Below are positions 10,635 to 19,211 of a DNA stretch of 64,000 bases, piece after piece. The position numbers and the translations under genes were made by a program. The notes under the pieces are model-generated. The model saw nothing but the letters and a program-made list of their open reading frames with translations. It was not told the origin of the DNA and ran no database searches. The DNA is taken from assembly GCF_040126305.1 (NCBI RefSeq), contig NZ_CP149510.1, positions 466,001 to 530,000 of the forward strand, written 5' to 3'. Numbering within the stretch: position 1 is the first letter of the stretch; each line of letters starts with the position of its first letter. The DNA comes from Pararhizobium sp. A13 (GTDB lineage: Bacteria > Pseudomonadota > Alphaproteobacteria > Rhizobiales > Rhizobiaceae).

Positions 10635-10664
10635 CCCGGACCTCGGCGTTTTACGAGGTCCGGG
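10635..10664 (+). terminator. Strong hairpin between hutU and hutD
   Basis: CCCGGACCTCG and CGAGGTCCGGG form an 11-bp perfect stem around an 8-base loop, 8 bases after the hutU stop. It is followed by AAGCCTTGTAG and not by a T tract. It may therefore be an mRNA-stabilising or attenuating hairpin, not a full intrinsic terminator. Confidence 0.6.
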
Positions 10665-10781
10665 AAGCCTTGTAGAATGATAGCGGCTTTCTCTACTGCA
10701 ACTTTGCCAACGAAGACGTCGCATTCAGTATTTGGCTGAGCGCGACAGACAAAAGGGATCCCACCTTCGAGGATTATGGCC

Positions 10782-11348
10782 ATGCAAGTTCTTCGCTCGG
10801 AAAACTACCGCCGCATGCCTTGGAAAAACGGCGGCGGCGAAACCACGGAGATTGCGGTGTTTCCGCCGGAGGCTGATCTGGCAGCCTTCGGCTGGCGCGT
10901 CAGCATGGCTACCGTGGCGACTGATGGGCCGTTTTCCGTCTTTGCCGGCATCGACCGGACCTTGTCGATTCTTGACGGACACGGGATGGAACTGAACATT
11001 GAAGGAAGGGCACCGGTCGTGCTGACGCAGGCATCCCGCCCGCTCGCTTTTCCGGCTGATGCCCCGACATCCGCGCGACTGGTATCGGGTGCGATTGTCG
11101 ATCTGAACGTCATGACCAGGCGCGGACAATGGGCGCATCAGGTCGAAAAGCGGATCGTCGAGGGACAGCACCACTTGGATGCCGAGGGCGGAGTCACGAT
11201 GCTTCTGTCGCTCGGCAACATACGGATCGATGCGGGAGATCACGCTGTTGAGCTGGGCAGGCTCGATTGCGCCATACTTGAAGGTGTTGTCTTGATCACA
11301 TCCGACATGCCGACGGAGGCCTATCTGATCCGCATCGGTGCAGCCTGA
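10782..11348 (+). CDS. hutD: HutD/Ves family cupin protein
   Basis: Member of the HutD family, a small cupin-like protein often encoded with hut genes; in Pseudomonas it has been proposed to limit hut expression or bind formylglutamate. Signature stretches are RMPWKNGGGETTEIA near the N terminus, FGWRVSMATV and GPFSVFAGIDRTLSIL. GAGGA lies 8 bases before the ATG at 10782, better spaced than the in-frame ATG at 10776. It lies 155 bases after hutU, past a strong hairpin, so it may be expressed at a lower level. It converges on the ureohydrolase gene. Confidence 0.88.
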   Translation: MQVLRSENYRRMPWKNGGGETTEIAVFPPEADLAAFGWRVSMATVATDGPFSVFAGIDRTLSILDGHGMELNIEGRAPVVLTQASRPLAFPADAPTSARLVSGAIVDLNVMTRRGQWAHQVEKRIVEGQHHLDAEGGVTMLLSLGNIRIDAGDHAVELGRLDCAILEGVVLITSDMPTEAYLIRIGAA

Positions 11349-11351
11349 GCG

Positions 11352-12272
11352 CTACTTTTTGCGGGCAAGATGCCCCAGGACATGGGAGATCAGTCGTCCG
11401 ACAACCGTCGCTGTCAAGTCGTTGATATCGCGCTTTGGCTGAAATTCAACAATCGAAAATCCGGCGAGCGTGCGGCCCGCCATAGCCGATGCGATCAGGT
11501 CCGTCACCTCATCCAACCACAGGCCCCCGGGCGATAGCGCGTTGACGCCCGGGCAGATCGACGGGTCGAGCGCATCGACATCGATGTGAATGAGAAGCTT
11601 GCCATCACGCGGTATGGCAGTGGCAATTTCCGCCATGCCGTTCGCCCGCGCTTGGCGAACCGTGACGAGCCTTGAACCCCAGCCTTTCGCAGCCTCCACC
11701 TCTTGCGCGCGGGCGCTGCCGACAGCGCGGATGCCGACCTGCGTCATCGAGCGGACAAAGGGGAGTTCCGAAGCGCGCCGCATCGTGCTGGAATATCCGA
11801 GCGTCTCGTCGCCGATCCTGTCGCGCCAGTCGATATGCGCGTCGATCTGCAGGATGTGCAGCGCATCAACATCGCCAAGGCCGCACATGAAGGGGATTGC
11901 AGTGGAATCGTCGCTACCGATCAGAATCGGAACGGCTCCGGCTGCGCGGATGTCCCGCGTGACCGCTTCAATGGCCGCACGATTGCCAGGATTATCATCC
12001 GGTTTCGTCGCCACGTCTCCGTGATCGAAAACCTCCAGGGCGCCATCGTTCAACAGCGGGCCGTCGAAATCGAAGTCCCAATGATCGATATGAACGGAGG
12101 CCGCCGTGATGGCACGGCGGACAGCATCCGGCGCTGAGATGCCATTCTCGTGCGCTGCTTGCGCGCCATATGCTGTGCCGTGAACAGCGCCGAAGATCGC
12201 AACCGAGCCCGGTCGAGCTTCAGCCGCCACGGGTATGCCGAGAAATGTTTCGGATGCGAGGACGAGGGTCAT
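11352..12272 (-). CDS. Agmatinase/ureohydrolase-family hydrolase with variant metal site
   Basis: Arginase-fold amidinohydrolase of 306 residues. Two of the three metal motifs are normal: DAHID (144-148) and DVDALDP (231-237). The first, usually GGDHS, reads GSDDS (119-123), so the metal-binding histidine is aspartate. Some agmatinase-annotated proteobacterial proteins are known to me with a similar GGDDS form; their substrate is usually untested. It is the last gene of the minus-strand operon. The hut pathway here already has HutF and HutG, so a formiminoglutamase role is not needed. A guanidino or amidino product of the operon's substrate is a reasonable guess. Confidence 0.85.
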   Translation of the reverse strand: MTLVLASETFLGIPVAAEARPGSVAIFGAVHGTAYGAQAAHENGISAPDAVRRAITAASVHIDHWDFDFDGPLLNDGALEVFDHGDVATKPDDNPGNRAAIEAVTRDIRAAGAVPILIGSDDSTAIPFMCGLGDVDALHILQIDAHIDWRDRIGDETLGYSSTMRRASELPFVRSMTQVGIRAVGSARAQEVEAAKGWGSRLVTVRQARANGMAEIATAIPRDGKLLIHIDVDALDPSICPGVNALSPGGLWLDEVTDLIASAMAGRTLAGFSIVEFQPKRDINDLTATVVGRLISHVLGHLARKK

Positions 12273-12274
12273 GG

Positions 12275-13432
12275 TTAGGCCGCCCGCGCTGCCAGAAACC
12301 GGTCCATCGCCTCGAAGGAAAAGGCACCGATCGGCAGGTCCGTGCCACCATCCAGAGCCAGATCGGCAAGAATTTCGCCAACAACGCTGGTGAACTTGAA
12401 GCCATGGCCCGAACAGGGGGATGCGACGACAACGCGTTTGTCGCCGGGCAGACGATCGAGCAGGAAATCCTCGCTCGGCAGCATGGTATAGCGACAGGTG
12501 GTGGACCGCACCCGAAGACCCGCAGCCACCGGAAGCCGGTGCCGGATAAACGCATCGAGCAGGTTCGTGTCCCTGTCGTTGACAGGTGGATTGGGCTGGT
12601 TCGGGTCGATCGGCTCGCGAAAATGCGCATGACGGCCGACCTTGACGCCGTCCACGCCGATTGCCGGGAAGCCGAAGAAGGAGCCGTTTTCTCCCTCGTC
12701 ACGAATGAACACCGGCATGCGCTGCGGCATGGTGACGAACCCGTCGGTGGGCTGATACCAGGCGACGACCTGCTTGATCGGCACCGCATGGTCACGCAGC
12801 GCCGGCACCAGTTCGCCGATCCAGGAACCGGTCGCCACGATGACCTTGCTGGCCGCATAACGCCCCGTATCGGAGACAATTGTAACGCCGTGGTCGCTCG
12901 GCTCAATCGCCACGACCTTCTCGCCGAAATGCAGCGCAGCGCCATCGGTGGCTGCGAGTTTAAGATGGCCCATGACGGCCACCTCGGGCCGAAGATAGCC
13001 GCCCTGCGGATCAAGCAATGCGATCTCGTCTTCATCGAGCGAAAAGACCGGAAAGCGGCGGCGCATCGCGTCCGGATCAAGGGTCTCCAGCGGCAGATTG
13101 TGAAGGGCACAGCTTTTCTTCGTGCCATTGACGATCTTGCTGTCCGGCTTGCCGATCTGCAGGACACCGGTAATCGTCAGAATATCTTCCCGCAGCCGCG
13201 CCTCCAGCGTCCGCCAATTCGCATAGGCCCGCTGCAACAACGGCACATAGGACGGATCCTCGAAATAGCCGAGTCGGATCAGGCGACTGTCGCCGTGCGA
13301 AGAACTCAGCGCATGCGCGGGATAATAGGCATCGATGCCGATTATCTTCGCGCCCCGCGCCGCAAGATGCGCGATGGCAGCACTTCCCATGGCGCCAAGG
13401 CCAACAACGGCAACGTCAAAATGAGCAGTCAT
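12275..13432 (-). CDS. solA-like: FAD-dependent N-methyl amino acid oxidase, MSOX/SolA type
   Basis: Monomeric sarcosine oxidase / N-methyltryptophan oxidase family, 385 residues. The Rossmann motif GLGAMG lies at residues 11-16. The covalent flavin cysteine is C313 in TTCRYT, aligning with Cys315 of Bacillus monomeric sarcosine oxidase, and the C-terminal PCSGHGFKF motif is present. Enzymes of this family oxidise secondary or N-methyl amines to imines with hydrogen peroxide. It sits between the ammonia-lyase homologue and the ureohydrolase in one operon, so it probably acts on the same imported compound. AAGGA precedes the start. Confidence 0.88.
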   Translation of the reverse strand: MTAHFDVAVVGLGAMGSAAIAHLAARGAKIIGIDAYYPAHALSSSHGDSRLIRLGYFEDPSYVPLLQRAYANWRTLEARLREDILTITGVLQIGKPDSKIVNGTKKSCALHNLPLETLDPDAMRRRFPVFSLDEDEIALLDPQGGYLRPEVAVMGHLKLAATDGAALHFGEKVVAIEPSDHGVTIVSDTGRYAASKVIVATGSWIGELVPALRDHAVPIKQVVAWYQPTDGFVTMPQRMPVFIRDEGENGSFFGFPAIGVDGVKVGRHAHFREPIDPNQPNPPVNDRDTNLLDAFIRHRLPVAAGLRVRSTTCRYTMLPSEDFLLDRLPGDKRVVVASPCSGHGFKFTSVVGEILADLALDGGTDLPIGAFSFEAMDRFLAARAA

Positions 13433-13458
13433 CAGCAGTATCCTTTTAAGGAAGGGCT

Positions 13459-14955
13459 TTAAACGCCGGCAGGCGGTGGTTCGATGCCCAGGAGATCGCG
13501 TGCCTTTTCCAGATCCCAGCCAAGCGGCCGGTCATCGGCATAGGTTGGCAGAACAGCGCGGAGATGGCGATAGAGCACGTCCGTGCCTGTTGCACGCGGG
13601 GCAATCGCCGCCTTGAAATCCTGGGCCTGCGCGGCGGCAGCAAATTCGATGCCAAGAATCTGCTCGGCATTGTCAATGACTGCTAGCAGCTTGACGGCCG
13701 CAGCCGTCGGATGCGCGAGAAAATCCTCCTGCAGCGCCGAGGTGACGCCTCCGTCGAGGCTAGCCGGCGCACCGAGCCGCCGGTTTTCTGCGGCAAGGGC
13801 CGCCGCCGTATATTGCGCGATCATGAAGCCGGACCCGGCACCCGGATCGGTCGCCAGGAAGGCCGGCAGGCCGCTCACTAGCGGATTGACCAGCCGGTCG
13901 ATCCGCCGCTCGCTCATCGCCGATATCTGGGCGATGGCGACCGCAAGGCTATCGAGCGCCTGCCCGAGAGCGGGTGCGACGGCATGCGCTTCGGACGAAA
14001 CAAGGGGGGCTTCCGGCGTGCCGGATACGGCGGGATTGTCTGTTACGGACGCAAGTTCCTGATCGACGATCGAACCGACAAAATCGAACACATCCCAGCC
14101 GGCGCCGTGCGCATGCGGGACTGAGCGAAGGCTCAAGGCATCTTGCGTGCGCGCGCCCTTGGCTGCCTCGATCAGGCCGCTGCCAGCGAGGCGTTCGCGC
14201 AGCACCCTGCCGACCTTCTCGATACCCTTCGACTTGCGAAGCGCCAGCACCGGTGCGTCGAACGCCGCCGCCTGACATCCGAGTGCCTCGACGGTCAACG
14301 CCGCGATGGCATCGGCCCATTCAAGAAAGCGCTCGGCACGCGCCAGAGCCAACGAGCCGAGCCCCGTCGAGCAGGCAGTACCGTTGACGAGGCTCAGACC
14401 TTCCTTGGCCTGCAGCACCAGCGGCTCGATGCCCAGTGTTTTCAGGGCTTCGGCGCCGCTCATCAGTTTCCCCTTCAACAGCACCCTACCCTCACCGATC
14501 AGTACCAGCGCGATGTGAGCGTTGTGGGAGAGATAGCCGGCGGAACCTTTCGTGGGCACATCGGGAATGCAGTCTTCGCGCAGGAAAGCCTGCAACGTCT
14601 CGACGATCGCCGGGCGCACGCCGGAATGGCCATGGGAAAAATTGGCGATCTGCGCCGCGATGATGGCGCGCACTTCGCGCGGCTCCAGCAGCGGGCCGAC
14701 GCCGCAGGCGTGGCTGAGGATGATGTTGCGCGACAGGCGGCTCTGGGATGGACGATCGACGACCGTATCGGCCAGCGCGCCGACACCTGTATTGACGCCA
14801 TAGGCACGCACGCCGCTTTCGACGATTGCTGAAACGATGCGGCTCGCTGTCTCCACCCGTTGAGCCGCCTCAGCGGACAGTGAGAGATTTGCGCCATCGG
14901 CAACCGCCGCCACGGCGCGCCAGTCGAGCGCCGTTTCGAGCACGATATCCCGCAC
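13459..14955 (-). CDS. hutH2-like: Histidine ammonia-lyase homologue lacking the MIO Ala-Ser-Gly triad
   Basis: 498 residues, full-length aromatic amino acid lyase fold. YGVNTGVG (52-59), SHACGVG (81-87), VNGTA and the late LQED motif are all kept. In place of [14 protein letters not shown] it has GSAGYLSHNAHIAL: residues 141-143 are Tyr-Leu-Ser where the MIO prosthetic group normally forms. The QDPYCIRC loop of HutH is QDALSLRSVPH here. It starts at GTG (14953-14955) with CGGAGG 6 bases upstream. The frame is long and intact, so decay is unlikely. Ergothionase, a trimethylamine lyase, is reported to resemble these lyases without MIO; a related elimination of a better leaving group is a plausible role but is inference. 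Confidence 0.88.
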   Translation of the reverse strand: MRDIVLETALDWRAVAAVADGANLSLSAEAAQRVETASRIVSAIVESGVRAYGVNTGVGALADTVVDRPSQSRLSRNIILSHACGVGPLLEPREVRAIIAAQIANFSHGHSGVRPAIVETLQAFLREDCIPDVPTKGSAGYLSHNAHIALVLIGEGRVLLKGKLMSGAEALKTLGIEPLVLQAKEGLSLVNGTACSTGLGSLALARAERFLEWADAIAALTVEALGCQAAAFDAPVLALRKSKGIEKVGRVLRERLAGSGLIEAAKGARTQDALSLRSVPHAHGAGWDVFDFVGSIVDQELASVTDNPAVSGTPEAPLVSSEAHAVAPALGQALDSLAVAIAQISAMSERRIDRLVNPLVSGLPAFLATDPGAGSGFMIAQYTAAALAAENRRLGAPASLDGGVTSALQEDFLAHPTAAAVKLLAVIDNAEQILGIEFAAAAQAQDFKAAIAPRATGTDVLYRHLRAVLPTYADDRPLGWDLEKARDLLGIEPPPAGV

Positions 14956-14957
14956 GA

Positions 14958-15764
14958 TCAGCCTCCGAAATTGCCGATGAACTGGCGGAAGCTGGGGGAG
15001 CCGCCCGAGCCGAACAGTTCGTCCGGCGCGCCGTCGCTGTCGATCTCGCCGGATTTCATGAAGATCACCCGATTGGAGACGTTGCGGGCAAAGCTCATTT
15101 CATGGGTGACGACCAGCATGGTCATCCCTTCTTCGGCAAGCGAGCGCATGACGCGCAGCACCTCGCCGACCAATTCCGGATCGAGCGCCGAGGTCGGCTC
15201 GTCGAACAGCATGACCTTCGGCTTCATTGCCAGCGAGCGGGCGATCGCGGCGCGCTGCTGCTGGCCGCCCGACAGATGCGCCGGATAGGCATTGCGCTTT
15301 TCGACGATGCCGACCTTTTCAAGCAAGACTTCGGCCTCGGCGATGCATTCGGCGCGCGGTCGCTTCAGCACGTGCACCGGCCCCTCGATGACGTTTTCAA
15401 GTATGGTCATATGGGACCAGAGATTGAAAGACTGGAAGACCATGCCGAGTTCCGAGCGGATGCGGTCCACCTGGCGCCGGTCGGCCGGAACATTCTTGCC
15501 GCCGCGCTGCTCCATCTGGATCAGTTCGCCATCGACGGAAATCTCGCCGTGGTCAGCGATTTCCAGAAGGTTGATACAGCGCAGGAAAGTGGATTTGCCC
15601 GAACCGCTGGCGCCGAGAAGCGAAATGACGTCGCCATCGCGGGCATCGAGTGAGATGCCGCGCAGCACCTCATGCGTGCCGAAGCTCTTGCGGATGTTGC
15701 GGACGGAAAGCCGGGTCGTGCCTGCCATGGTCGTTCCAGTCTGGTTGAGGGTCGCGGGGGTCAT
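14958..15764 (-). CDS. Polar amino acid ABC transporter ATPase (HisP/OccP type)
   Basis: 268-residue ATPase that powers an inner-membrane amino acid importer. Walker A is GASGSGKST, the signature is LSGGQQQR and Walker B is [13 protein letters not shown], followed by the TMLVVTHEM switch. The closest general resemblance is to histidine/octopine/nopaline transport ATPases ([20 protein letters not shown]). The ATG at 15764 overlaps the stop of the upstream permease in ATGA fashion; an internal ATG at 15728 is the alternative. Two bases separate its stop from the ammonia-lyase homologue. Confidence 0.93.
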   Translation of the reverse strand: MTPATLNQTGTTMAGTTRLSVRNIRKSFGTHEVLRGISLDARDGDVISLLGASGSGKSTFLRCINLLEIADHGEISVDGELIQMEQRGGKNVPADRRQVDRIRSELGMVFQSFNLWSHMTILENVIEGPVHVLKRPRAECIAEAEVLLEKVGIVEKRNAYPAHLSGGQQQRAAIARSLAMKPKVMLFDEPTSALDPELVGEVLRVMRSLAEEGMTMLVVTHEMSFARNVSNRVIFMKSGEIDSDGAPDELFGSGGSPSFRQFIGNFGG

Positions 15765-16471
15765 CGCTGCGGCACCGGGAAGAGCGGAGCCGCGCGGCGG
15801 TGGGGAGTGAGCTTGTACTCAAGCAGCGCCATGGCCTGCAGGATCAGGAAGTTCAAGATGAGATAGATGGCGGCGGCGCAGAGGAAGACTTCCATCGTGC
15901 GGTAAGTCTGCGAGATCAGCCGCTGGGCAACGCCCGTGACCTCCCAGACCGTAACGAGGCTGGCGAGCGCAGTTGATTTCACCATCATCACCACCTCGGT
16001 CGAATAGGCCGGCAGCGCATGCCGGAAAGCGATCGGGGCCAGGATGCGGCGGGTCAGCAGGAAGCCGGACATGCCAACCGAGCGGGCTGCCTCGATCTCC
16101 TTGGCCGGAATGGCGCGCAGGCCGAAGCGAAAGATTTCAGCCGTATAGCCCGCCGTACAAAGGGCCAGCGACAGCACGGCACAGACGAAGGGTTCGCGCA
16201 GCGCTGGCCAGAGGAAGCTGTAGCGGATGAAGCCGAACTGCCCGAGGCCGTAGAAAATCAGGAACATCTGGATCAAAAGCGGCGAACCGCGGAAGACGAA
16301 GATGTAGCCCTTGGCGAAATTACGGGCGATCACATTGCCGCTCACCCGCATCCAGACGATGACGAGGGCCAGCAGACCGCCGAAGGCGATAGAGAGAATG
16401 AACAGCGCCAACGTCATCGGCAGCGCGGCCAGCAGCGTTTGCATGGTCTCGAGCATGAAGGCGATATCCAT
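15761..16471 (-). CDS. Polar amino acid ABC transporter permease (HisM type)
   Basis: 236-residue integral membrane permease with the family helices and the EAA-type loop [31 protein letters not shown] split around the ATPase contact. The ATG follows AAGGAGAC. It pairs with the adjacent HisQ-type permease (16 bases apart) to form the heterodimeric channel of the importer. Membrane segments are visible at the N terminus ([20 protein letters not shown]) and the C terminus. Confidence 0.92.
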   Translation of the reverse strand: MDIAFMLETMQTLLAALPMTLALFILSIAFGGLLALVIVWMRVSGNVIARNFAKGYIFVFRGSPLLIQMFLIFYGLGQFGFIRYSFLWPALREPFVCAVLSLALCTAGYTAEIFRFGLRAIPAKEIEAARSVGMSGFLLTRRILAPIAFRHALPAYSTEVVMMVKSTALASLVTVWEVTGVAQRLISQTYRTMEVFLCAAAIYLILNFLILQAMALLEYKLTPHRRAAPLFPVPQR

Positions 16472-16487
16472 CGCGCGTCTCCTTGGG

Positions 16488-17210
16488 TCAGGCCTGGCCG
16501 AGGCTGGTCGGCATGCTGCGATTGGCGCGCTTTTCGGCGCTGGTGAAAATCCGGTCCGAGAAGCTGGTGAGGATCAGATAGAGGCAGCCCCCGACGATGA
16601 AGAACAGGAAATGCTGTCGCGTCGAGCCAGCCGCAACCTGGCTGGTCCGCATCAGGTCTGCGAGCCCGGTTACCGATACGAGCGCCGAGTCCTTGAGGCT
16701 GAGCTGCCAGACATTGCCGATGCCGGGAAGAGCAAACCGGAACACCTGCGGCGCAATGATGCGCCGGAAACGCAAGAACCGGTGCATGCCGATCGCCTGC
16801 GCCGCTTCAAGCTCGCCCCTGGGGATGGCAAGGAAAGCGCCGCGATAGACCTCGGCCTGATAGGCGCCGGAGATGATGCCGACGGCAAGCGCGCCGGCCG
16901 CGAAGGAGGGAAGACCAAGAAAGCCCTCAAAGCCCATTGCCGTGCCGATGGCGGTGACTGCGCTCGATCCGCCGAAATAGACCAGATAGATGATCAGCAG
17001 TTCGGGAACACCGCGAAACACGGTGGTATAGGTGCCGCCCAGCATGCGCATTATCTTGCTGCCCGACAGCTTCGCCCAGGAGACCAGCGAGCCGAGGATC
17101 GCGCCGATCAACAGCGCAACGGCGGTGACGCAAAGCGTCATCAACGCTGCCAGGAGAAGCAGCCCGCCCCAGCCGGTGGGGCCAAATCCGATCATTTGAA
17201 ATAGTGCCAT
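16488..17210 (-). CDS. Polar amino acid ABC transporter permease (HisQ type)
   Basis: 240-residue inner-membrane permease of the same importer. The EAA loop reads GELEAAQAIGMHRFLRFRRI. The N terminus carries a long hydrophobic segment (LLLLAALMTLCVTAVALLI) and FRGVPELLIIYLVYFG matches the conserved second helix. It lies 142 bases downstream of the binding-protein gene and 16 bases upstream of the HisM-type gene. Confidence 0.92.
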   Translation of the reverse strand: MALFQMIGFGPTGWGGLLLLAALMTLCVTAVALLIGAILGSLVSWAKLSGSKIMRMLGGTYTTVFRGVPELLIIYLVYFGGSSAVTAIGTAMGFEGFLGLPSFAAGALAVGIISGAYQAEVYRGAFLAIPRGELEAAQAIGMHRFLRFRRIIAPQVFRFALPGIGNVWQLSLKDSALVSVTGLADLMRTSQVAAGSTRQHFLFFIVGGCLYLILTSFSDRIFTSAEKRANRSMPTSLGQA

Positions 17211-17352
17211 GCCGCAGGCGTCCCGTCGTTTCCGGCAAAGCCGGGTTCCCGATCGTCAGATGGATGTGGAAGGCCGCGCCTTGTTAGAGGCGACCTGCCG
17301 CAGCAAGTGTGCCCGCCGCGGGCGAAATAGCAAGCGACGGGCAAACTTGAGA

Positions 17353-18192
17353 TCAGGGGGTAACGTCAGTCTTGAACCACTTCATCGACAAGGTCTTGAT
17401 CGTGCCGTCGTCGAGGGCGGCCTGGATCGCCTTGTTGAACATGTCGCGCAGATCGGTATCGGCCTGACGGATGCCGAGGCCTTCGCCGCTGCCGAAGATC
17501 GTGCCGCCGATTTCAGGGCCGGTGAAGGCGAGCGTGCCGTTGGCTTTCTCGAAAGCCGAGATCAGGTAGACGGCATCGTCGAAGACGAGATCGATACGGC
17601 CGGTTTCGAGATCGAGGTCACGCTCGGCACCGGTCTTGTACTCGCGCACCGTGGCAACATCACCGAAGTTGTCATAGATGAACTTGGAATAGACGGTCGC
17701 GGCCTGGATGCCGATCGTCTTGCCGGCGAAGGCTGCTTTCATCGCATCGACTTCCTTGACGCCGGTTGCGCCCGGATCGAGCTTGACGACCGTGCCGGTG
17801 CCGGCAGCGTTCGCCAGCGGACCGTCCTTCAGCGTCGCGAAGGCGGCGTGCGTATGAGCGTAGGGGATGGTGAAGTCGATGATCTTCTTGCGCTCTTCGG
17901 TGATCGACAGCGCGTCCATGATCACATCGAACTTGCCAGCATTGAGCGCCGGGATCATGCCGTCCCAGTCGGAGGCGACGAGATTGCATTCGACCTTCAT
18001 GTGGTCGCAGAGATATTTGGCAAGCTCCGGCTCGAAACCGCCGAGCGTGCCGTCGGGGTTGGTCAGGTTCCAGGGCGCATAGGCGCCTTCGAGCGTGATG
18101 GTGACGGTCTTCCAGTCCTTTGCCTGAGCCAGCGGAGCAGCAAGGGTTGCACATGCGACGGCGCCAGCCATCAGAAATTTGGTCAGGTTCAT
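17353..18192 (-). CDS. Periplasmic amino acid-binding protein of the same importer
   Basis: 279-residue class-3 solute-binding protein. It has a signal peptide (MNLTKFLMAGAVACATLAA...AQA), then the mature chain beginning KDWKTVTITLEGAYAPWN. The family signature GFEPELAKYLCDHMKVE and the DVIMDALSITEERKKIIDFT segment are typical of lysine/arginine/ornithine/histidine/octopine binders. AGAGGA lies upstream of the ATG at 18192. It is the first gene of the operon running down to 11352, with the promoter region shared with the divergent GntR gene. The ligand cannot be read from sequence. Confidence 0.92.
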   Translation of the reverse strand: MNLTKFLMAGAVACATLAAPLAQAKDWKTVTITLEGAYAPWNLTNPDGTLGGFEPELAKYLCDHMKVECNLVASDWDGMIPALNAGKFDVIMDALSITEERKKIIDFTIPYAHTHAAFATLKDGPLANAAGTGTVVKLDPGATGVKEVDAMKAAFAGKTIGIQAATVYSKFIYDNFGDVATVREYKTGAERDLDLETGRIDLVFDDAVYLISAFEKANGTLAFTGPEIGGTIFGSGEGLGIRQADTDLRDMFNKAIQAALDDGTIKTLSMKWFKTDVTP

Positions 18193-18303
18193 GTTCAGGT
18201 TCCTCTGAGGTTTATCTTCACAACGTCCGCCGATCTCCGCCGGCTTTACAAATCTATTGACGGATGAACCGGCTTGAAAAACGCCCCTGAACATCCATGT
18301 TGT

Positions 18304-18317
18304 ATATGGTACCATAT
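18304..18317. promoter_or_regulatory. GntR operator candidate (14-bp perfect palindrome)
   Basis: ATATGGTACCATAT lies between the binding-protein gene (start 18192, minus) and the GntR gene (start 18390, plus). It has the TGGTA-CCA form seen in HutC-subfamily sites. It probably controls both directions. A partial copy (GTTGTATATGGAAC) occurs at 19182-19195. Confidence 0.65.
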
Positions 18318-18389
18318 GCGAATTTTTGTGGTATGCAAGAGGGCAGCCGTATTTGGATGCAAATTTAATTTCGCCCAAGGAATGAGCAT

Positions 18390-19157
18390 ATGAAACGCAG
18401 CAACGACCAGAACGCTCAACTGAAGTGGGACAACAGCGACAATGACGGCGCACCGCTTTATGCCGGCGTCAAGCAGATGATCCTCGACCGGATCCAGAGC
18501 GGCGAGTGGCCCCCCAAACATCGCGTTCCCTCGGAGAACGAACTGGTCGCCGAACTGGGCGTCAGCAAGATGACCGCCAACCGGGCGCTGCGCGAACTGG
18601 CAAGCGAGGGCGAACTGGTACGCATCCAGGGCGTCGGCTCCTTCGTTGCCGAGCGCAAGGGCTATTCCGAACTCTTCGAAGTGCGCAACATTGCTGAAGA
18701 GATCGATGAGCGAGGCCATGTGCATCAGGCTTCCGTGATCGTTTTGGCGCAGGAGACGGCAGCACCCGATGTGGCCGACGCGCTCGGCCTGCCGATCGGC
18801 GCACCGGTGTTTCATTCGCTGATCGTGCACAGCGAAAACGGCGTCCCGGTGCAGATCGAGGACCGCTTCGTCAACCCCGAAGCAGCGCCGGGCTACCTCG
18901 AACAGGATTTCACGACACTGACGCCGAACGCCTACCTGACCGCCGAGGCTCCGTTGAGCGGCTCCGAACACATCGTCGAAGCGGCCATGCCTCAACCTTG
19001 GGAATGCAAACTCCTGGTGATCCTTCGCACCGAGCCATGCCTGCTCATCCGCCGGCGCACATGGTCGTCCAAGCGCGTCGTCTCCTTTGCCCGGCTGGTC
19101 TATCCCGGCAACCGATATCGGCTGGAATCACGCAGCGGAAAAATGGCCGACGACTGA
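18390..19157 (+). CDS. GntR/HutC-family transcriptional regulator
   Basis: 255 residues with an N-terminal winged helix (LYAGVKQMILDRIQSGEW, VSKMTANRALRELASEGEL) and a C-terminal UTRA effector domain (VFHSLIVHSENGVPVQIEDRFVN, FARLVYPGNRYRL). It is a distant paralogue of HutC at 3001. AAGGAATG lies upstream of the ATG. Transcribed away from the minus-strand operon across a palindrome, it is the likely local regulator of that operon, responding to its substrate or to urocanate-like compounds. Confidence 0.9.
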   Translation: MKRSNDQNAQLKWDNSDNDGAPLYAGVKQMILDRIQSGEWPPKHRVPSENELVAELGVSKMTANRALRELASEGELVRIQGVGSFVAERKGYSELFEVRNIAEEIDERGHVHQASVIVLAQETAAPDVADALGLPIGAPVFHSLIVHSENGVPVQIEDRFVNPEAAPGYLEQDFTTLTPNAYLTAEAPLSGSEHIVEAAMPQPWECKLLVILRTEPCLLIRRRTWSSKRVVSFARLVYPGNRYRLESRSGKMADD

Positions 19158-19211
19158 TTAATCGCCAAAACACCCATGACGTTGTATATGGAACTTAAAT
19201 GCCCCGCTTGA

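Noticed and set aside
12170..13462. 430-codon plus-strand open frame opposite the amine oxidase gene
   Set aside because: Shadow of the FAD enzyme, whose Rossmann motif and flavin cysteine are unambiguous.
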